A DNA stretch of 64,000 bases from Haemonchus contortus (taxonomy: Eukaryota; Nematoda; Chromadorea; Rhabditida; Trichostrongylidae), in assembly GCA_000469685.2 (NCBI GenBank), contig LS997562.1, positions 25,233,254 through 25,297,253 of the forward strand, read 5' to 3'. The notes below the pieces were generated by a model, which was given only the letters and a program-made list of their open reading frames with translations, was not told where the DNA came from and made no database searches. This document shows, in pieces, positions 34,820 through 44,330 of the stretch. Position numbers and translations under genes: made by a program. The stretch's first letter is position 1. Every line of letters begins with the position of its first letter.

Positions 34820-36415
34820 TTAGTAGTAGTTACAGAGTAGTATTAGCAAGGATACATCGTGTTAGAACTACCCCGCAAAGAACTACCGGAAGGGGAAGGT
34901 GGTAGGGAGGGGGTAGCAAAGTAGGAAAGGCAGGGTTGATGGTGGGAGAGGGAGGGGCAGGAGGTGCATGACAATTGATCGGCGAGAATATTGGAAATTA
35001 TGACACCACAACAAATTTATTGAAACAATTTATAGGGAACTGGTAATGTAGTCAGTTCGGATGATAGTTGTTTATGTTACAGCGAATGTGCAGAGTCATG
35101 GTGGTGTTTTACAAAATCATACAGAAAACAAAAATAACCAAAACTCATATGTCAACCTGCCGGTGACCGTTTGGTCAATAGCAGATCAATCATACTACCC
35201 TTCACCACCTATTTTGCCAAAACAACGAGCCCTGCGCCCCTGCTAATTTCTTCATTTCATTTTGTCCCCCACTTTAGACTCCCAGATACTTTTTCCATAC
35301 CTCTCTCTTGGATTTTTAGAAACTCTTTTACTAGTCAATATTCCGTTCTCCTCTCCAGAGCTACTGCAATAGGTAGTAAAGTACAGTAAGGTGTTGAACG
35401 ATCATTGCTTTACATCCTATTCTGAAAGAAGCTTGGTCAAAGAACTTACCTCACACTAAGATTGAATGGGTTTCAAAAAATTCACACATAAGCGACATCA
35501 TTGTCGTAGATGGCTCTGTCCTTGTCCTTTGTGATATGATGAGCACAACGTTGTATCACCAGGACAGCCGTGGTATTAAATAGAAGTTATTGAGAAAAGT
35601 AAGAAATATGCATCGAAGTCCAGCACGTGCACAGTGTCCAGTTGGGAAGTATTCGAGCACGGGGGATAAGACCACTATTGCCGAGCGAGGAGCGCGGCGC
35701 CCATCCTTACCAGTTGTCTCGGTTGTAGGGGCTCAGGGTTTTTGGATCATCAGAATTTCTCATGAGCCCGTGTTCAAAGTAGCTAGGGTCAATTATTTAT
35801 TTGTTTACGGTAGTGGCCTCCGGTGAGTATACTAGATACCCACACAGCTGCGCTGAGCCGGGACATACTAACCTTAGACGGCGACGTCACTTCCTTGACT
35901 TTCTGGGCTGATACGAGATTTATCATCACCCAATTGGTTGAGTAAAAAGGTTTTTAGGTGTGACTTCAGGAATGCCAACTTAATTTAGTTTGTCCTCACC
36001 TAGATTCTACAGATTTTCATGGCTCCTTCATTAATCTCGCGGTAAATGAAATGGGTGAGAAGTGACTGTTCAAGCCGAATGAAATATCTATAAGTTCCTC
36101 CCCATATGTGAGGTCACTACTAGAGAGCTAGCTACGCACTACGCACTCATTTCTTCATACACTCCTCTATGAAAAAAAAAATATTTGCATACAAAAGAGC
36201 TCTGTTACCAAATACATCAGCAGACTGGTCTTCATACAAGGTAATAGCCGATATGTTCGAAAACAAGTTATATAAGTTTCATAGCCCAGTTTAAAGGAAA
36301 GTTATTGAACATGGATACATATGCTGCCTTTACAAATATACTAACACTGAAACGAAATCGAAGGTGATACCGCTGCTCTTGGTGCTGGTAGGACAAAGTT
36401 TTCGCAAATGTATTT
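34820..36415. other. No feature recognised
   Basis: A G-rich stretch (34,880-34,975) and a run of nine or more A bases near 36,172 are the only compositional features. Open frames are short and unconvincing. Confidence 0.4.
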
Positions 36416-36666
36416 CAAAAGGTTTCTGTGGAAAGTAATTCTAACGAAGGAATGCGGGATGAATTTTCGCATTCGTTCCCTCAATTGCAGAACACGTTGT
36501 GGTTAAGTGTCAATGGAATTTCTGAACTTCTTATTTCTCAGTCCTCAGTCCTCTTTCACCAGTTCGTATTCGTCGGTTTGACTAGTATATCCTCTTGATA
36601 TTCTCAGGCTATCAATAGACCACCAGGCTCATAGGCATAACAGTGACGATGAGGATTATGGCAACA

Positions 36667-37062
36667 ATGACGGACCAACAATTCCAGCTGCTCATGATGA
36701 CACTCGCGAACGTTCTCAGATGAGGCGCTCATTACCAGATGCTGAAAGCGACTTCACAGAGGATGATAGCAAACAGAAGTTTTGACATGCTAGTAGGAAA
36801 AACTGCGGAATTTAGCTATGATTCCAACGCTGCCCTCACGTTCGAATCATTGTATCAACGGCACCAAGATATCTTTGACGTTGGCGCTCAGAAGCCCGAA
36901 GAGCCAACTCGGGTTCGAAAAATTCTTCACAAGCTGAGTTCTATAGCGTGTGGTAAGTACTCCAATTATATTTTGATCAAACGCAACGCGATGTCACATT
37001 CAGAAAAGCTATCGCGGACAACCGCGATCTTAACGTTTAACGATTCTATCGATAAGTTTTGA
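36667..37062 (+). pseudogene. gag relic of a gypsy-type retrotransposon
   Basis: An ATG at 36,667 opens MTDQQFQLLMMTLANVL, followed by an in-frame TGA. The same frame continues ANRSFDMLVGKTAEFSYDSN, LTFESLYQRHQDIF and VRKILHKLSSIACGKYSNYI to a stop at 37,062. The FxYD...TFExxYxRxxDIF pattern is the N-terminal gag domain common in nematode Ty3/gypsy elements. The internal stop and early termination show it is dead. Confidence 0.65.
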
Positions 37063-37937
37063 GGCTCGAATGGGAATTTTAAGAATGGTGGCTCGCGTCG
37101 CTATCTTTTGCTTCATCAGAACGCGAGCCAGCGTCTTCAATATGAAAACTGTAGGATGACTCATAACCATGATCCTGCTCGTCTCCACTACATGTCTCTT
37201 TTATTACACTTGTAACACATTGTTACTCTTGTTACACCTTACCCTTGTTACTCATTGTCATTTCAGAATGCTACTTTTGGTTGGTATATCCGCGTGGCAC
37301 GCCCAAGTTCTCTCTTACCTCCTTTTCATGGTGCATCGGCCGGGCACTGGATAAATGTCAGCAGAACTATCATCCATAGAGGAGAAGCTAGACCACCTAC
37401 ACATCCATCTCGGTCGAGGAAAAACGGTAATGTAGGGGGAGCCTTCTCAAGCGAATTCAGTCTTCAGCAAGGAATTGGTTTCAATTACCCATACTATTTA
37501 GACTCTGAGCATTCCGACGAGGGAAGAATGCGAAAGAATAGAAGACTCCGAAAGAGTGGATGTACAGCAGAGCAGAACAGGAAGGATCGATGGATGTACC
37601 TGAACTGGTAGATCCTGATGAACCCATAGACTCGAATCGTTCCATTGAATCTCATGAACAGGATTTAGCAAGGATCCAAGAGAAAGTGGCCTTTCTTGGG
37701 CCCCTACTTTTAGAAGAAGAAAATGGCGACCTCAAGGACCAGCAGGCAATGGGGGTCGAGGAAATGGTGGAAGTAGACGATGTCTCAGGGAAAGAGGAGG
37801 AAGCGGACTCGGACATAATGGTCATTTCACAAGAAAAGATTAGAACCCTGTAAGTAGAAGTGATACAGGAAGAACCAGTTAGATCCGTTCACGAAAAAAA
37901 CGAAGAAAAATTGATACAGAGACTCAGTAGGGAATAT
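37063..37937 (+). other. Acidic open frames of probable retroelement origin
   Basis: Frames 37,255-37,611 and 37,560-37,853 on + have sustained coding-like composition (RMRKNRRLRKSG; then PELVDPDEPIDSNRS, EEMVEVDDVSGKEEEADSD). They directly precede an LTR-like sequence at 37,938. This resembles the 3' terminal coding part of another gypsy-type element, but no diagnostic motif is present. Confidence 0.3.
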
Positions 37938-38286
37938 TGTTACGGATGTTATGGCAGGTCGCCTCCATGATCTACACCCTTTTTGGCGGGGGTCCTCACC
38001 TACGGAGGGAATTCCCTCCTATAAATAGCTCCCCCCAGTTGTGGTTACCAGTTAATTAACTAATCAGTTAGTTAGGGAGTTAGTCTCCCACTCGCTATTT
38101 TTTCTTTTGTATTCGCTTTCCTCCTCTTGAATAATAAACTCTTGCTTTCTTTGCCCCTTTTTCTGCCTTCCAGGGAAACCGTAGAATTCAGTGCCTCTTC
38201 CCTCCATGAGACGGAAACTACTAGCAGTTTCCGGCTTAAACCCCGCCCGGTTTCGAGCTCGCTCGTTGATTCCGGGCACGTGAAGT
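37938..38286 (+). repeat. LTR-like sequence
   Basis: It begins TGTTACGGATGTTATGGCAG, a common gypsy-type LTR start. It contains a TATA element (CCTATAAATAGC at about 38,019) and a polyadenylation signal (AATAAACTC at about 38,133), and ends near a TGGGGGATGTGAACG that resembles a primer-binding site. No second copy was found in the window, so it is a solo LTR or the end of a truncated element. The right limit is uncertain. Confidence 0.4.
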
Positions 38287-38315
38287 GGGGGATGTGAACG
38301 CTACTATATAGATAA

Positions 38316-38578
38316 TGTAGAGTGTGGATGGACCTCCTTGACGTTTCAATTGGTCAACGTACTAATGTGATCTACTAAGTTATTGTATCGACGTATTGAC
38401 TGGCGCGCCCACCCCTATATAAGGGCGCACCGTCGCCACTGTCGTGCATTATTGTTGTTCTTTTCTTTTGAACTGTTATCCGTGTTCTGTTGTTTCTCTT
38501 ATAAATCGCTTTCCTTTTGCTCGCCGGACGCATCTGACCGGTTCAACCGAACCTAGACAAGGTGAGGCTGAACTCACA
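38316..38578 (+). repeat. 5' LTR of the deleted gypsy-type element
   Basis: It starts TGTAGAGTGTGGATGG and ends GAACTCACA. A promoter TATATAA is at 38,416-38,422 between GC-rich flanks. A strong splice-donor match (GACAAG|GTGAGG) lies at 38,561/38,562, near the LTR 3' end, which would be in the leader of a genomic transcript. Confidence 0.92.
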
Positions 38579-39066
38579 TGGGGGCCGAACGTAAGGACCT
38601 GGTCGAGCATTAGGATAAGCGATTTTCTAGCACTGGAAGCGGAGTTGCCCTCCAGCTTCCAAGAGTGCGACCAGCTCTTGTGCCGTCAGTCGCGGTGGAG
38701 CTGGATAGCTGCCGTGGGGTAGACCACTAAGATTACCAGTATCGATCCACTTGATATCTTAGTGGGCGGGTAAGCCATTTTACAAGGTCGAACTCTGCGC
38801 AAAATTTTTTTTTGCCAGCTAGCCTTGTAAAAGTGTGCACTAATCGCGGTTAACTGCTTTAGCAGGCTAAGGCGAGGTTCAGTCGCGGTCAGCTGCTATT
38901 GCTAGTAAAGCGAGTTCAGTGGGCGCAGGAAGGCGCAAAAAAGGCATCTGCCACACAACCACTGACTGTTTGTTTGGAATTTGTTCGATTCCGTGATCCC
39001 ATAAACCGAGATTTTCTCATCTCGTGGCGATATTGGACTGTCATATCGGAGATTCTCGTTCAAACT

Positions 39067-41653
39067 ATGGCTGAAAACGAGATTGATCAGGAAATCGAAC
39101 AAATGTTGTCCTTTGAGAACAAGGACGATGATCGGGTCGCGAACATACAATTGCAGGTAGCAACGCTGATGGAGCAAGTAGAAAAGCTCACACAACAGGC
39201 GGCCCAGGTAAAATCCTCAGTATCCATTGTACAAAATGAGGTGCAAGCGCTGCAGACTGCCAGAACGAGTCCAGCAAGAGATATGGAAGGACAATAGAAC
39301 AAGGGCGGCGGAAAAGAACCGTGGTGAAGTAGCTCTGACAATCTCAGAACTTGCGGGTGACAGCTGTGAAATCATAAACAGAGAAATGCCAAAAATTAAC
39401 CAATTGATAGATCATCTCCTTCTGTGGGAGAACTACAATTGGGAACAGCTGAGCTCAAAGAACTTCAGACACAAGCACTACACGAAGATCAGTGCATGAG
39501 AGAATTAGCGCGCATATTGAATGTAGCGTCAACTGAAGTTGTCAGCACAGTAAAGAGCTGTTTTGGCAAACATGGAAAACACAAGGAGCCTCGTTTGAAT
39601 ACTCCGAACTTTGCTCATCCTGTCGGGCATGAGCGATCTGAAAGTGCTAACAGGCAACTGTTTCAGAGAGAACAGCCGATGGAAGGGGACAACCCAAGCA
39701 ATAGCACAAGCTTCAGAAGTGCCATGAACAAAGTGCGAGAACGGGATCGCGCTCCGTTTGCAGAGCTCACGCCTTCCAACTTAGCCGAAGCTGGACGAAG
39801 TCAGTTCAATCCCTTCAAAACAGTTAGCTATAAAGACTGTGCTCCGGTATCTCGAAATGACGACGTTGAATTCGCTAATAATGCCTTTGTACGGTCGTCA
39901 CGAGGAAAAGAGAGGCCAATGACCGCACCAGGGACGGAGAGCGACCAAGGTGTGCTTATCTGTATCCCAGTTTCCACCACAAATGAATGTGGGTATAGCT
40001 TTAGCAGCTATGGCGTTACCGGAGGTACCCCCCTTCTCACATCCTCAGGGAAAGGGGTTCGAACATTTCATAACTTCTTTTCACATGAAATATGGTGGAT
40101 TAGGCCTTCAAGATGAGATGCTAATTCACCTTATGTGTTCAAAACTGCAAGGGTATCCGAAAGCAGTTGTGGAAACCCTGCCCCGTAGCTTGAAAGAGGG
40201 TAGTTATGTTAATTTTGTGGAAGCTCTGCGAGCCAAACTCAAGGAAAATGAAGTTGCTCAACGCACAGAGACATACATAAAGTTGAAACAATTTCGGAAA
40301 CGTTCATCGGTAACAGATTACTGTCTTGAACTTGAGGACTTAACTCGTAAGGTATACATAGATGCGAGTGAAAAAGAATTATCTATGATTCGCGCAGGGG
40401 AGTTGATAACACAACTCACAGAATGGAAGGAATATGTCCAACTCTTCAACACTCTAGAGCAATCCAAACAGGAAGAAGCCTATGAGAAACTCAAAAATCT
40501 GGCACAAAGCATTGAGCGAAGCCAACAAGTGGCTAAAGCGGTGCGGTTCTCTCTCAGAGCGAGCCAGGAAAACAAATTGAGCTTTAGAGAAAGCGGAAAC
40601 CGCGAGAATGTTCCTTCTAGTAATTACAAGAACGAACACCAGCTTCATACCGTAGCATGTTCGTTTTGCAAAAAGCAAGGGCATTTCAAACGGGACTGCT
40701 GGAAGGCTAGAGGTGCTCGCAACAAAGAGTGTCCGGCGTTACCATCGTCAACACCAGGCAACTCTGCACCTTTCGACAGACAATCTTCCAGCCGTAATCA
40801 AAAAGAGCAAGGCCCAAAAGTCCAGGCTTTTACCACAACACTAGACAAGTGGGAATGTGGAGAGATACAAGTCAAAGTGACTGCACAAAATGAGCTCTTC
40901 GGCAAACAGACAGTAGCCAAAGTAGACCTCTTGGGCATGTCTAGAAATGCTTTATTGGACACTGCATCCCAAATCAGTATCCTACCGCTAAAAATGCTAC
41001 GAGAAGCGCAAAAAGCAGGATTTGACATCGATAAAGATGTCGAAGAGGTTCCAGTTCCTAATCAGAGAACAATTTATGACGCATCAGGAAACCCAATGGA
41101 GTTTAAAGGTGCGATTCGTCTTACAATAAAGACCAAGAATGTAAAACCGCAAAGAGTGGCTATGTTTGTAAGGAAATCAAATGATAACATGATAACTCTT
41201 GGAACCAATGTTCTGGAGAAATTGAACCTAGTGCTGAAAGAACAAAACGACACAGGGGAACAGAAAAACCCTAGGAGAAGAGGTCGAAATCAGCAAAGCT
41301 TTCCGGGGCAAAGCAAAAAGCTTAACAGGCATAATCCCGAGGCGCAACGAGCTGTAGTAGTACGACGAGCTGTAGTGAGCTGTAGTAGTAAGCAAAACCA
41401 AAGGGCTCGTGAACGCGTGGAACAAAACTACGTCAAATGGAAAAGTGTCTCGAAGCGACCTTCCGCCGTAGGGGAGAGAGTGTACATGCGGATCCCCATG
41501 GAAAAAGCCTCGTCGACCCATCCTAAACTGGTAAATGAGCGGAATGGACCACCCAGGGTCATTGACGTCAGCGACAACAGCGCAATGGTCACCCCTGAAG
41601 CGGGTAACGTTGAGCCGCTGAAAGTGCATTCTAGCCTACTTAGGAAGTTGTAG
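39067..41653 (+). pseudogene. gag-protease region fused in frame to integrase C-terminus
   Basis: An ATG at 39,067 opens a coiled-coil-like Gag start (QVATLMEQVEKLTQQAAQ). Frame changes near 39,290, 39,420 and 39,945 break the first part, so an intact Gag cannot be made from this copy. From 39,950 a single frame runs 567 codons. It contains a capsid-like domain (GYPKAVVETLPRSLKEGSY), a CCHC zinc knuckle (CSFCKKQGHFKRDC, about 40,660-40,702), a retropepsin active site (LLDTASQISILP, about 40,950-40,985) and the flap-side MITLGTNVLEKL. After a basic, partly repetitive joint (about 41,265-41,380) it reads KRPSAVGERVYMRIP and GPPRVIDVSDNSAM. That is the post-core integrase module (GPxxV) of Ty3/gypsy elements. 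The pol core has been lost while the frame was kept. No joined protein should be assumed functional. Confidence 0.8.
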
Positions 41654-41735
41654 GCATAGCTAATGAACCAGTACAAACTGTCAGAGAGAGAAGAAAAAGG
41701 GGCAGACCCAAAAAGAGTAGGGGTAAGCACTCTAA

Positions 41736-42284
41736 CTGGCGTGTTTCAGAGTCGACGTTGGGCCTTCGCAGGAAGATCCACTGCTTCTCTTCGATCCGTG
41801 CACGTGTAAGATCTTCCGCACCAAGGCTAAAATTGCCCTGCCCAGTCTACGCTCCGAAGTCGTTGAGGAGCTCACAGGACCCGCTAGAGGATTCGATGCA
41901 CGCGTAGTCGATGCGTATGGAACGATCGACATGACGGTGCCATTGGAACACCCTGCTTCGAGCCTCGAAATCAGCCCCAGACGTGATGATGACAGATTTC
42001 ATTCACGGCAGCGTGCAGTGTTCCTGAAGCAAGTCAGAAAATTTGCCATGCGCACGCTATCACAACCAATATTTTTTCCAGCCAAGCGAAACAAGAGAGA
42101 TGATGCCGCCAAGCCCAAGGACGAGCCGCTGGAGAGGAAGCCGAAGATTGTCAAGCCGCATGTGATGTATGTACGAGACGCCAAAGCCGAACGCAACCGC
42201 CACGCGCACCTCATGAAGCAGAAAAAGGACAACAAGGCGAATGTAAGCCGTCGGAGCCTGGCTTCCCCACGGAGAAGCGTGTAG
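41736..42284 (+). CDS. Additional 3' ORF of the LTR element, possibly from a spliced RNA
   Basis: A frame open from 41,736 to a TAG at 42,284 (183 codons) has no ATG until 41,931. A clear acceptor (GCGTGTTTCAG|A) lies at 41,749. Residues after the acceptor read DPLLLFDPCTCKIFRTKA and ARVVDAYGTIDMTVP, and the C-terminus is strongly basic (KRNKRDDAAKPKDEPLERK; HLMKQKKDNKANV). No transmembrane segment or known domain was seen. Joining to the LTR donor at 38,561 is a plausible route to a subgenomic mRNA, but this is inference. The basic tail suggests nucleic-acid binding. Confidence 0.5.
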   Translation: MACFRVDVGPSQEDPLLLFDPCTCKIFRTKAKIALPSLRSEVVEELTGPARGFDARVVDAYGTIDMTVPLEHPASSLEISPRRDDDRFHSRQRAVFLKQVRKFAMRTLSQPIFFPAKRNKRDDAAKPKDEPLERKPKIVKPHVMYVRDAKAERNRHAHLMKQKKDNKANVSRRSLASPRRSV

Positions 42285-42542
42285 AGTGTGGATGGACCTC
42301 CTTGACGTTTCAATTGGTCAACGTACTGATGTGATCTACTAAGTTACTGTATCGACGTATTGACTGGCGCGCCCACCCCTATATAAGGGCGCACCGTCGC
42401 CACTGTCGTGCATTATTGTTGTTCTTTTCTTTTGGACTGTTATCCGTGTTCTGCTGTTTCTCTTATGAATCGCTTTCCTTTTGCTCGCCGGACGCATCTG
42501 ACCGGTTCAACCGAACCTAGACAAGGTGAGGCTGAACCCACA
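42280..42542 (+). repeat. 3' LTR of the deleted gypsy-type element
   Basis: It has the same length as the 5' LTR and differs from it by six transitions. In each case this copy has G or C where the 5' LTR has A or T. TATATAA is at 42,380-42,386. The purine-rich tract expected upstream is weak (GGAGAAGCG). Confidence 0.92.
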
Positions 42543-42656
42543 ATAAGCCATTCAGGCTGAGAAGATCTGAGAATGATGATGCGGTAATTGGAGATGCAGC
42601 CGCGTTGCCCTACTAGGAACTTCAATCCTGGAATGGAGCATGAGAGCAAAGCAGAA

Positions 42657-42890
42657 ATGCCATGTGTCTCCTGTGGGATGAGAGGACACCACTATTCAGA
42701 CTCTTGCATCTAATTTATAGGTGTAGAGTCCAGACAGCTGAGGCTAGCAGAGGTAGGAAGATACCGTCTTTGTTCAGACAATTGGGGGGAAAATGTCGTA
42801 AGTTTAATGCTCGATGTCACTACTGGGGTGAATATGGGCACAACGTGTGTATCTGTGAGCTTCCAGAACGTAAGCGTAAGCTCCAGGAGA
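42657..42890 (+). pseudogene. gag zinc-knuckle remnants of the older element
   Basis: MPCVSCGMRGHHYSDSC (42,657-42,707) is a C-x2-C-x4-H-x5-C knuckle. A second Cys/His cluster in another frame (KCRKFNARCHYWGEYGHNVC, about 42,800-42,860) follows at the spacing typical of nematode gag proteins. Stops and frameshifts separate them. No protease or polymerase follows before the integrase relic. Confidence 0.5.
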
Positions 42891-43189
42891 ATCCGAAGTT
42901 GCTCTGTTCCACAACAATGGCCAAAACGTGCTCTAACGCTCGACGGGTGCCAGCTAGGCCGGTGGTCATCCTCGATCCCTGCAATCACGCATCCTTCGAC
43001 GGCTACTCAACCGACATTCTGGAATCAAACGCATGAAAGTCTTAACTCGCAACTATGCCTTCCGGCCAAAACTGATCAGTATATTGGAAACACTGTTGGG
43101 TACTGCATCAGATGCTCGACAGTGGCCAAGCTTCTAATCAAGACCACCCTCGGATACTGGCATGCGCCCGAACTCGAATTCACTCGATT

Positions 43190-43950
43190 ATGTCAACCCG
43201 TACTGAGGAATCTATTTTTTGATACTTGTCAATGACTTTTCGAAATGGTCGAAGATTGTTAACACTAGCAGCACCACGACGAAGGCCACTATCGCGCTCT
43301 TCTGCAAGATATTGGGTCCAGAGACACTGCTTTTCCACAGCGGGACACAAGTTACTACTGACGGGTTCAGAAGATTTTGCGCAAATCACGACACGCCTTT
43401 CCCCCGCCGTGTCATCCACAATCCTATGAACAAGCGGATAGATTAGTTGACACCTCTGAGAGAACTCTATCGAGTTTTTCATCTATCGAGTTTTCTCAAA
43501 AGAAGAGGCAACACTGTCAGGAAATTCGCGAACCTTCCTTCTGAAGTATCGTTCAAGCCCAAGCCTCCAATCGACCACAGAAGTTTTTTTGGGACGGGAC
43601 ACCGCGTAAGTAGAGGCCCAATCATTCAATGGAGTCGTAGTCCAATAAGATTCATAGCGCGGAATCGCATTTTCAACCTAGTTGACTCAATACTGGTCGT
43701 AGGTACCATGGAATTGGTAGGAGCGGAATAATGAAAAAGTACAAGGCGAGTTGGGAACGTTTCTTGGAAGTTCTTGTAGGCAACAAAGTCTGTGTTCGAC
43801 ATGCCAACCAGTTCCGACTGCACTATTACGACGATGCTTCAACGCAACGCCAGGGCAGAGATACACCTTTCAAAATGTTCGACGTGCCACGGTAACCAAC
43901 ATGTTCGTTTCAATCAATCAATATCAGAACCAGCACAGTATACAGAGCAA
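43190..43950 (+). pseudogene. Ty3/gypsy integrase relic
   Basis: The frame reads LILVNDFSKWSKIVNTSS (first catalytic Asp kept), then LLFHSGTQVTTDGFRRFC, where the usual DNG is HSG so the second Asp is gone. HNPMNKRIDRLVDT follows, where Asp replaces the catalytic Glu, with a stop inside. Further on VRHANQFRLHY (about 43,790) matches the RHxNQLR block downstream of the core. It belongs with the gag at 36,667 rather than with the inserted element. Confidence 0.7.
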
Positions 43951-44330
43951 GCGTCATCGTAACCAATGATTACCAGTCACGACGATCGACTTGCACGCGA
44001 CGTTCAACAATCCGTCTCTAGGTGAATCCTCGTCAATAGGCTTCTCTTCAACTATGATACGAAAAAAAACTGTATTGTAAGTAATTTTCTCCAGAAAGAG
44101 AGACTTTAAGCATCCACAAGTTGCTGGGATCATTGGACGCTGGTGTGATTTTGCCGTGTAAACATGGTATATAAACCCCAGATTCCTCAGTTACCAGTTC
44201 TCTCTCACCAGTTCGTTTTAGCCAGTCCTTTTTAGCGTTTTTTCGTTTTACCAATACATATTCCAGATATTCTCTAAATTCTCTAGCTATTGACCGACCG
44301 CCAGCGGATCACGGACATATAAGCAGTTTG

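Larger units (their letters stand above)
38316..42542 (+). mobile_element. Structurally complete, internally deleted LTR retrotransposon (Ty3/gypsy type)
   Basis: Two 263-bp LTRs (38,316-38,578 and 42,280-42,542) bound 4,227 bp. ATAA is duplicated outside both ends (38,312-38,315 and 42,543-42,546). TGG immediately after the left LTR (38,579) fits a primer-binding site. The LTRs differ at six positions, about 2.3 percent. Inside are gag frames with three frame changes, a zinc knuckle, a retropepsin-like protease, and the C-terminal part of integrase. Reverse transcriptase, RNase H and the integrase catalytic core are missing. An additional ORF lies before the right LTR. The element interrupts the older gypsy relic. 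It is therefore a relatively recent non-autonomous insertion that would have needed enzymes supplied by a full-length relative. Confidence 0.88.
36420..44330 (+). mobile_element. Decayed Ty3/gypsy-type element interrupted by later insertions
   Basis: I infer one old element because matching parts lie on either side of a younger insertion, in the right order and orientation. These are an LTR-like end (36,420-36,640), gag (36,667-37,062), zinc-knuckle gag remnants (42,657-42,890), an integrase relic (43,190-43,950) and a second LTR-like end (44,050-44,330). The two LTR-like ends share TTTCACCAGTTCGT / TCTCACCAGTTCGT, GATATTCTC and (T/C)CAATAGACC / CTATTGACCGACC. The right one contains GTATATAAACC as a TATA element. 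Protease and reverse transcriptase are not seen, so they were deleted. Boundaries are approximate. Confidence 0.45.

Noticed and set aside
37460..37490. Spliced-leader RNA-like string (GGTTTCAATTACCC)
   Set aside because: Only a short resemblance to nematode SL1, with no donor site or Sm-site context.
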